Assembly (NCBI GenBank): GCA_039960995.1 | Contig: JBDVKF010000020.1 | Span: forward strand, 9,055-73,054 | Direction: 5' to 3' | DNA: 64,000 bases | Source: JABSSA01 sp039960995 | Lineage (GTDB): Bacteria > Pseudomonadota > Alphaproteobacteria > Rhodobacterales > Rhodobacteraceae | Shown here: piece after piece, positions 54,994 to 61,310 of the stretch | Layout: every line of letters starts with the position of its first letter | How positions within the stretch are numbered: the first letter of the stretch is position 1 | Program-made: the position numbers and the translations under genes | Notes under the pieces: model-generated | The model's database searches: none | The model's input: the letters and a program-made list of their open reading frames with translations, nothing else | What the model was told of the DNA's origin: nothing

Positions 54994-55667
54994 CGGCTGC
55001 CCTGTTGATCGGCAGCATGGCGCTGGCAGCCTGCGACAGCGGCACGACAACGCAAACGACCACTGCCAGCATTGCCCAGGGAGATTCCGAAGCAGAACGT
55101 GAACTGCGTCGCGCATCCCAGGCGATGCAAAAGACCATTCTGGAAGGTGCAGCCGCAGGTGGCGCTGCAGGCGGTCTTATTGGTCTGTCCATTGGCGACA
55201 GTGGCGATGCTGGCACGGGCATCACGATCGGCGCCGGTGCGGGTGCCGCAGCGGGCACCTATGTTGCGTTCGTCCAACGCAAATTCGTGCGGCGGGCGCG
55301 GCGACTGAAGCAGGTGCAGACTGATCTGGATCGCAATGCGCAGGAAATGGAAGCGACCCTCGCTGCCATGAATGCAGCGCTGCAAGTACAGAAACAGGAT
55401 TTGGCAGCCGTGCGTCTGAAGGTTGCTCAGGGAATCGGAACACCCGAAGAATTGGCCCGTGAAACGGCCGAGGCAAACAGCAACCTTTCGCAAATGCAAT
55501 TTGCCATCGATGGTGCCACTAAGCGGCAGGCAGAATTCGTCGAAACCCGCGACCTGACCAAACGCCGCGACGACGCGGTCGCGCCGATCGACCCGGAACT
55601 ACTGGCCATGTCAAACCGCATCGCCGAAATGAAAGCTGTCGCCAGTGATCTGGCTCAATCACTTTGA
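54963..55667 (+). CDS. Glycine-zipper lipoprotein
   Basis: A 234-aa lipoprotein. A signal peptide with lipobox LAAC (Cys at 24) is followed by a glycine-zipper segment (about 60-98, GAAAGGAAGGLIGL and GAGAGAAAGTYV) of the kind that inserts into membranes or oligomerises. A long helical, Glu/Arg-rich region then forms a likely coiled coil (about 100-234). It overlaps the caspase gene by 31 bases. The pairing suggests an envelope complex in which the zipper protein is a membrane partner of the peptidase. Confidence 0.82.
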   Translation: MARRLNFSRITAALLIGSMALAACDSGTTTQTTTASIAQGDSEAERELRRASQAMQKTILEGAAAGGAAGGLIGLSIGDSGDAGTGITIGAGAGAAAGTYVAFVQRKFVRRARRLKQVQTDLDRNAQEMEATLAAMNAALQVQKQDLAAVRLKVAQGIGTPEELARETAEANSNLSQMQFAIDGATKRQAEFVETRDLTKRRDDAVAPIDPELLAMSNRIAEMKAVASDLAQSL

Positions 55668-55683
55668 GGACGGGAGACTGACT

Positions 55684-56088
55684 ATGAAATGGGCCATCTT
55701 TCTGACCTGTGCGGGCCTTGCGGCCTGCACAACCAGCGTGGATCCGGCAGAAGGTGGGTTCTTCAATGGCGTGTCGGGCATCGCGACCGGCAGCTATCAA
55801 GACCAGATCGACGCCGATGAAGCGCAGGTCGAGGCATCCCGAGCGCGCAATGCCAATCTGGCGGCGCAGATCCGGAGTTCGGAATCTGAACTGGCGCGCT
55901 TGAAAGTCACGATCGTGAACCAACGCAATGCCTTGAGAAACACCGATGCCGCAACTTCCAACCGGATCAACGCAGTGTTGGTGTCCGAGCCCACAGGCAA
56001 CACGGACGCCGCGCGCCTGGCAGCTCTGCAACAAAGCATCGCCGATGCGCGCGCCTTGTCGCAAGACTTGGCGAAACTGTCAGGCTAA
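55684..56088 (+). CDS. Coiled-coil lipoprotein
   Basis: A 134-aa lipoprotein with lipobox LAAC (Cys at 15) and a helical coiled coil (about 40-95). I chose the ATG at 55684 over longer in-frame starts because it begins the signal peptide directly. It is 16 bases downstream of the glycine-zipper gene, so it is the third gene of the caspase operon. Function unknown; probably a structural partner of the zipper lipoprotein. Confidence 0.75.
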   Translation: MKWAIFLTCAGLAACTTSVDPAEGGFFNGVSGIATGSYQDQIDADEAQVEASRARNANLAAQIRSSESELARLKVTIVNQRNALRNTDAATSNRINAVLVSEPTGNTDAARLAALQQSIADARALSQDLAKLSG

Positions 56089-56353
56089 GGATTGGCGCAT
56101 CGATCCCTGCTGTGACTTAACACTTAAATCGGGACTGATGTTGTCACCACCATGTCGATCAGATCGTCGTGTATCTTGTGATAAACGTGCACTTGGGGCG
56201 GCACAAAACAGTGGCAGGTCCAACAAAGCCTGTCGGACCTAAAAATCGCAGCTGACGTCAGTGACCGAATTTGGGGGTGACTCAGTTTGTGCGTTGCTTT
56301 TCCAAAACGCTGGAGCGATAGTTTGACATCGGTTTGTTTTGGGAGAAGTTGAT

Positions 56354-57409
56354 ATGAAGTACACATTTGGCTTATGTCTTGCATTATTCCTTTCGCTTGT
56401 GTCGGCGAACAGCGGTGCGGCTCAATCAAACCCTTTCGGCAATGGGTGGATCCTCGAAAGCGATGCGTCCACCCTTCAGTTCCAGTCCATTAAAAAGAGC
56501 TCTGTAATCGAAACCAGTTCCTTTGCGAAAATATCTGGAGAAATCGACAGTGGAGGTGGCGTTTCACTTGAAGTTTTACTCGATAGCGTCGACACAAAGG
56601 TTGATCTGCGCAACGTAAGAATGCGGTTTCTCTTCTTTGAAACATTTAATTATCCGACTGCCACCGTCAGCGCACAGATTACACAGGACATGATTGCAGA
56701 TCTGGCCAATGTACGCCGCAAGAACGTTGTTATGCCTTTTTCCCTGGATCTGCACGGCGTCACCAAAACGCTTGAGGCTGAAATATCCCTGACTTTGATT
56801 GGCGATGACCTTGTCGCCGTTTCCACTGTAGAACCAATTAATTTGGCCGTTGATGATTTCAATCTTTTGGGCGGTCTCGAAAAACTGTCAGAAGCGGCAA
56901 ATGTTGACATCGTGCCTTCGACAGCCGTGAGCTTTGATTTCATCTTCCGCAAATCTAAAACTGAAGGTGGATCTGCCTCAGCACCGTCCCCAGAACCGAC
57001 CCCAGCGCCAGAAAATGCAGCGCTTGAAACCGAGGGCGACTTTTCCTTAGAGGCTTGTGTTGGGCGCTTCGAAATTCTTTCGCGTACCGGGAACATATAC
57101 TTTGCACCCGGTTCTTCACGCTTGGATCAAGCGAGTACACCCTTGCTCGATACTGTTGCGGACATCGTTTCGCGCTGTCCGGATCTAACGATCCAAATCT
57201 CCGGCCACACAGATAGCATTGGCCCAAACAGTGACAATCAGCGCCTTTCAGAAACGCGTGCAGCCTCTGTTGTGGCGTTCTTGGAGAACAAGGGGATTTC
57301 AGGAGACCGCATGGTCAGCCGAGGATTTGGTGAAGACCGCCCGGTTGCAGACAATTCGACTCAAAAGGGCCGCGGCGAAAACCGCCGCATAGAATTCTCG
57401 GTCCCCTAG
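56354..57409 (+). CDS. YceI-like domain fused to OmpA-like domain, exported
   Basis: A 351-aa protein with a signal peptide (about 1-24). A YceI/lipocalin-like beta domain (about 32-210, STLQFQSIKKSSV and FDFIFRKSK) and a Pro-rich linker (about 215-235) are followed by an OmpA/MotB-type domain (about 245-350, with GHTDSIG, LSETRAASV and NRRIEFSV). The OmpA part should bind peptidoglycan; YceI folds often bind isoprenoid-type ligands. The ATG at 56354 follows GGGAGAAG. It stands alone after the caspase-lipoprotein operon. Confidence 0.82.
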   Translation: MKYTFGLCLALFLSLVSANSGAAQSNPFGNGWILESDASTLQFQSIKKSSVIETSSFAKISGEIDSGGGVSLEVLLDSVDTKVDLRNVRMRFLFFETFNYPTATVSAQITQDMIADLANVRRKNVVMPFSLDLHGVTKTLEAEISLTLIGDDLVAVSTVEPINLAVDDFNLLGGLEKLSEAANVDIVPSTAVSFDFIFRKSKTEGGSASAPSPEPTPAPENAALETEGDFSLEACVGRFEILSRTGNIYFAPGSSRLDQASTPLLDTVADIVSRCPDLTIQISGHTDSIGPNSDNQRLSETRAASVVAFLENKGISGDRMVSRGFGEDRPVADNSTQKGRGENRRIEFSVP

Positions 57410-57789
57410 CAGACGAATGACCGGAAACGTTTCAAGCGGTGTTCGGAGGTCTGACCTGTGCTGCAGAGTTGATCGAGATGAGACGCGCAAACAAAGAGAG
57501 TTTTGGAGGCGGGAGGCATAGCGCCTTGATCCAGCATTGTACACATCGCTGAAGTCTCTTGCTTTGCGCCTGCAGAAGACGGGCTGTCCGTCCATACTAG
57601 AATGATTGCGACGCCGGATATTGGCACGTCTTCGCCAACGCGTTGCGATACCAAAGACGGTTTTAGGAACTGACTCGTAGTCGGATCGCCTTCGTGTCAA
57701 GTGAGTTTGGGTACGCATCTCTTGCGTACTCCCGACCAAATTTTAACATAACGGTTCTTATGCGTCAAAATGTTACACGAGATTTTGCA
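57410..57789. other. Gene-free stretch between YceI-OmpA and Mrr genes
   Basis: No recognisable gene lies in these 380 bases. An 82-codon minus-strand frame (57406-57654) has no known product and was not called. The right end is AT-rich and may hold terminators or decayed DNA. Confidence 0.35.
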
Positions 57790-58143
57790 TCATGTAGGGC
57801 AGTGAATTTCGGTATTCTGAAGCGAAAAAAGAACCTTTTCATCGTCTAACAACCGCAACAGTTTGTCACCACTGATGAACTGCACGTTGCTGCTCATCAT
57901 CGCAGCCTTTGAAGCAGGGCCAGTTTTACCAGTGTGCACGAACAAACCATAGCGTTTGTGTTGGTCGCAGAGCGACACAAACGCTGAAACGTCTTTGGGG
58001 TTGATATGAGATTTGTATCGTTTCGCCTGAACAAGATATTTGTTACCACTGATCACAACACGACCGTCAACTCCACCGTCGCCAGTGTAGCGCCTGTTCC
58101 GCTTTATCCTATGTCCCTCACGATCAAGAGCGGTCAGTATCAT
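57790..58143 (-). CDS. Shortened Mrr-type restriction endonuclease
   Basis: A 117-aa protein with the Mrr/PD-(D/E)xK core: GDGGVDGRV, then YLVQAKRYKSHINPKDV (Q-A-K). In-frame homology continues upstream of the ATG at 58143 (FEEMI-type segment) and stops at a TAA (58162-58164), so the N-terminal DNA-binding domain is missing. Such enzymes cut modified DNA. It may still be active or may be a leftover. The break coincides with the break of the HTH gene on the other strand. Confidence 0.6.
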   Translation of the reverse strand: MILTALDREGHRIKRNRRYTGDGGVDGRVVISGNKYLVQAKRYKSHINPKDVSAFVSLCDQHKRYGLFVHTGKTGPASKAAMMSSNVQFISGDKLLRLLDDEKVLFSLQNTEIHCPT

Positions 58144-58157
58144 TTCTTCGAACGTAA

Positions 58158-58538
58158 ACTCTTAACAAGAGATTGTCCGCGAACAAAAACGCGCGTGGGC
58201 ATTGGGAAATTGATGAATCGGAATTGGATAGGGGTTTCTCAAAAACCAGACTTACAGAACCACCAGAACCGAACAAGGACCACCTTGATAACCGCAAAAA
58301 CCAAAGGGAAATCAGCGCACTACAAGTCGAAGTTAAGATGCTACGCGAGCAAATCGAAAGGATAGACGACGTAAGCACCCGCGAGCGCGATCAAATGACC
58401 GACCAGATAGCCAACTTGCGTGAACAGATCGAACGTCAAAGCGCTGATCATAGGCAGGCCCTTGCGGTTATTACAGACCAACGACCAACCATAGTAGAGC
58501 AATCTCGCAGGCGCTTCTTTGGGCTACTGAAAGGGTAG
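58158..58538 (+). pseudogene. 5'-truncated plasmid HTH-type gene
   Basis: The frame reads KRLSANKNARGHWEIDESEL and then a helical region ending ALAVITDQRPTIVEQSRRRFFGLL. This matches the C-terminal part of plasmid-borne helix-turn-helix proteins, whose N-terminal HTH normally precedes the SANKN block. Here the frame closes at a TAA (58155-58157), so the HTH is lost. A short product could start at TTG 58173. Its opposite-strand neighbour is cut at the same point. Confidence 0.55.
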
Positions 58539-58597
58539 AGTGACAAAGCACTCTACCTGACCTAGATATACACCTAAAGGTTACCCTGGATTCCCAC

Positions 58598-59395
58598 ATG
58601 AATTTTCACTATTTAGTCTTAATTTCAAGCCTTTTTTTGGGTTCATTCGCAAGCGCAGACAACTCGCTGCACATCAACGCCCCTTTCGTTTCGGTTGAAG
58701 GCAATCTGATCGAGATTGCACCTCTGAGAGCCCGAATACGAAACATCGACACTCATTTGGACGATTCAGACTTGCAATACATCCTAAAGGTCCAACCCGT
58801 ATCAAATCAGGTAATTTCTGAGGTTATAGGCTCTTGCGGGCACATCGCCGAATTTGATGAGTTCTTCTCATCACATCAATTTTTACTATACGAACTAGAC
58901 CACTCTGAGCGGTTGTTTCTAGCAGAATGCATGCGTAGCGTATTTCGGTTTGCAGACGTTAATCTTGGCTACGCCGCTCCGGGTTTATACAAAAGGTTTG
59001 ATTCTGACTATGTCAATACTGGCGTAGAGCTAGGTTACCGATGTGGATATCGCAGCCAGCAGATGTTTGCTTACTACTCCTTGAGTATCTGGCTAATGCA
59101 CCCGTATGATCTCCAAAACCATACAAAATTTAGATGCCTTGGAGATCTAAGTTACTCCGAAGGAACATACTCCGAAGGAACAATACAATTTGGTGTGGAG
59201 AAAATTTCAGATGAGCTTCTTTTTTATCAAGCGGCCTTTGGGAACTGGTCGGATGCTATGAGGTACATGGAATATACACGTTTAGTTTCTGAGAACCGAA
59301 GACGTGAAGTTTGTTTATATCTTGCCAACAATCCCCATGATGACCCTACTTTGAACAGATCGTTGAATCTCGACAATGGTTGCCAAGATTTTTAA
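58598..59395 (+). CDS. Exported protein of unknown function, AT-rich
   Basis: A 265-aa protein with a signal peptide (about 1-21, FASA cleavage) and seven cysteines in the mature part (for example GSCGHI, LGYRCGYR, FRCLGD, NGCQDF), suggesting disulphides. A perfect tandem duplication of 15 bases (59153-59182) repeats the residues YSEGT. It is clearly more AT-rich than its neighbours, a sign of recent transfer. It lies just upstream of the split Hint locus but has its own start region. Confidence 0.65.
   Translation: MNFHYLVLISSLFLGSFASADNSLHINAPFVSVEGNLIEIAPLRARIRNIDTHLDDSDLQYILKVQPVSNQVISEVIGSCGHIAEFDEFFSSHQFLLYELDHSERLFLAECMRSVFRFADVNLGYAAPGLYKRFDSDYVNTGVELGYRCGYRSQQMFAYYSLSIWLMHPYDLQNHTKFRCLGDLSYSEGTYSEGTIQFGVEKISDELLFYQAAFGNWSDAMRYMEYTRLVSENRRREVCLYLANNPHDDPTLNRSLNLDNGCQDF
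59153..59182 (+). repeat. Tandem 15-base duplication inside a gene
   Basis: TACTCCGAAGGAACA occurs twice in a row and keeps the frame (YSEGT twice). This looks like a recent slippage duplication. Confidence 0.8.
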
Positions 59396-59427
59396 GATAA
59401 TTTCAAAATAAGAACGCGGAGACAAAC

Positions 59428-60912
59428 ATGGCCGACAGCGTAACTCTTGATGATATTCCATACCAAGATGCAATTTCCACGCAATTCGAAAGGGATTGGG
59501 CCGTGGGCCGCCCAGATTTACCAACGGTTAATCTCCCTGACGACTTTGTGTTGACGCCCGTCGAACCCATGTCTCTTGGAAAAACGTATGAAGTTCTGAT
59601 AGATACTAAGTATAACCCTAGAGATGTACCTGGCGATAGTGATGTAACAGCGGTTGCGACCAATCAGACCAACCCAAGCACAATAACAACCGTAACTCTG
59701 CGGTATGCTGAGGTTTCAGAAACCTATCTTGGTAGTGATGGAAACTACTATGTTGCTACATTTACAAGAATCTACGTTCCAGCGGATGATCAATATGCGG
59801 GACAGTATGACGGGGTCTATCAAGAGAACCAAGGCACGCTCTCAGCTCCAGGGTTAACGAGCTACCAAATAGGAAATGATCCAGCTATTATTGGTGATAC
59901 TCACGCTACCAACGCTGGGGATTTTGCCCGTATAAGATCAGCTACTCCAGAAGAAATCGCAATTGCGCAAGACCGACGACAGGACGCTATAGACAACGGA
60001 TTTGTCCTCAAACCAAATGGAACATTTGACTCGCCTCAAAGCTGCTTCGGCCCTGAAGTCCCCATCGACATGTGGCCGCTCGACCTGACACTCAAACCCC
60101 GCCCTGACGGCATCTACGACCAAGACGAAGTCCGCGCAAAGATCTGGCAGAAGCCGATTGAAACAGTCAGCGTTGGCGATCTGGTTGTATCGTTCGATGA
60201 TGGTGGCAATCTGGTGCCGGGTTATGTTCCCCGCACGATGACCAACGAAGTCAAAATCCTCCTGAACTTCTTCGGCACGCGCGTGACCCCCGGCCACGTC
60301 TACTACCGCGCGGACAGCAATAAGGCGTATAAGTTCGAGACGCTGATTGATGTGTTGCGCGACGATGGTGTGATCCAGCACCAAGATGGCAGCATGATCC
60401 GCGCTGCGACGAATGTGCCCGTTGGTGACGTTCGCGATGGCTTCGTGCAGGCTGTGACCGGTCCACGCAATCCGGATGGTAATATTACAACACTCAGTGA
60501 AGGCCGCATCCGCCTAGGTACCCGCTTCATCGTTGATGGCAATCGTACCTATACAGTGGCCGACTTGATCGAGGCCGGTGGTGGCACCGTTGGTGAGGAT
60601 GAACTCATCCGCGTCGAAGGCGGGGCAGCAATGCCGTTCCATTGGGAATTCAGCGACACGCTTCCATTACCTGAAGACTTCGTCTTGGAATGTTCCGGAA
60701 CTACACTGGAAGACATCTACAAGGCCGCTGAATGGGAAGACCAAGCGCCACGCATGCCTGCGCCGGTTGTTTTGGACGGAGGACCCGTTCAACCATCATC
60801 AGACGATGAGTTGAAGGTGATGCCACGTAATGAACCACTGGATTTGAACTCGAGTGGGCAAGGCAGTTATACCGCATCCACCTCAAACTCCGACCGGGTC
60901 AGTGACGCATAG
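59428..60912 (+). CDS. Hint-domain protein, N-terminal half of a split intein-like toxin locus
   Basis: A 494-aa protein without a signal peptide. Residues 1-205 are an AT-richer, beta-rich domain of unknown type. At Cys206 begins a Hint (intein-fold) domain (CFGPEVPIDMWPLD, then VGDLVVSFDDG and the TPGHVYY block), extending to about 465. The final intein blocks (xYNxEV...HN) are absent; they are found at the start of the gene at 61311. A disordered tail ends it. Coding GC rises sharply right at Cys206. The acyltransferase gene starts two bases after the stop. It may trans-splice or cleave with the downstream protein; this is inference. Confidence 0.8.
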   Translation: MADSVTLDDIPYQDAISTQFERDWAVGRPDLPTVNLPDDFVLTPVEPMSLGKTYEVLIDTKYNPRDVPGDSDVTAVATNQTNPSTITTVTLRYAEVSETYLGSDGNYYVATFTRIYVPADDQYAGQYDGVYQENQGTLSAPGLTSYQIGNDPAIIGDTHATNAGDFARIRSATPEEIAIAQDRRQDAIDNGFVLKPNGTFDSPQSCFGPEVPIDMWPLDLTLKPRPDGIYDQDEVRAKIWQKPIETVSVGDLVVSFDDGGNLVPGYVPRTMTNEVKILLNFFGTRVTPGHVYYRADSNKAYKFETLIDVLRDDGVIQHQDGSMIRAATNVPVGDVRDGFVQAVTGPRNPDGNITTLSEGRIRLGTRFIVDGNRTYTVADLIEAGGGTVGEDELIRVEGGAAMPFHWEFSDTLPLPEDFVLECSGTTLEDIYKAAEWEDQAPRMPAPVVLDGGPVQPSSDDELKVMPRNEPLDLNSSGQGSYTASTSNSDRVSDA

Positions 60913-60914
60913 CC

Positions 60915-61298
60915 ATGACAAAACAAAAGACGTTTGAAACGGTCGACGCCCAAACCTTCGGCTCGGTCATGGGGCAAGCGGTGTGGTTAATGACACTGTC
61001 AAAGACCCACCGCGAGCTACCGATTAAGGCGATTGAGGGGTTGATTTCCCCTGCCATTCTGCTGCGCCAGTTCAAGTTGTACTCCAAAGGCAAACAGCCT
61101 GTTGCGTTCCTTATTTGGGCGAGCGTCACGGATGAAGTTAAGGCCGTCTTGGACGCCGGCGGGCAGATCGAAAAGCTCGAGGATTGGCGATCAGGCCCAA
61201 ACATAGTTGTCGTGGATTGTATTTCGCCATTGGCACCACGTGAGACATTCGAAGAGAAATTTCTAACCAGCCTCAAAGCTGCGCAAACGATTGATTAG
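60915..61298 (+). CDS. Toxin-activating lysine acyltransferase (HlyC family)
   Basis: A 127-aa protein matching the HlyC/RtxC family. The core has AVWLMTLSKTH (catalytic His32), then PAILLRQFKLYSKGKQPVAFLIWA and LEDWRSGPNIVVVD with the conserved Asp residues near 90-101. These enzymes move a fatty acyl group from acyl-carrier protein to lysines of an RTX toxin before secretion. It starts two bases after the Hint gene and ends 12 bases before the RTX gene, so it sits between the two Hint halves. It is somewhat shorter than HlyC itself. Confidence 0.87.
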   Translation: MTKQKTFETVDAQTFGSVMGQAVWLMTLSKTHRELPIKAIEGLISPAILLRQFKLYSKGKQPVAFLIWASVTDEVKAVLDAGGQIEKLEDWRSGPNIVVVDCISPLAPRETFEEKFLTSLKAAQTID

Positions 61299-61310
61299 AC
61301 TGGATTGAAC

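Noticed and set aside
57406..57654. An 82-codon minus-strand frame after the YceI-OmpA gene
   Set aside because: No ribosome-binding site, no known family and no clear coding signal. Left as gene-free.
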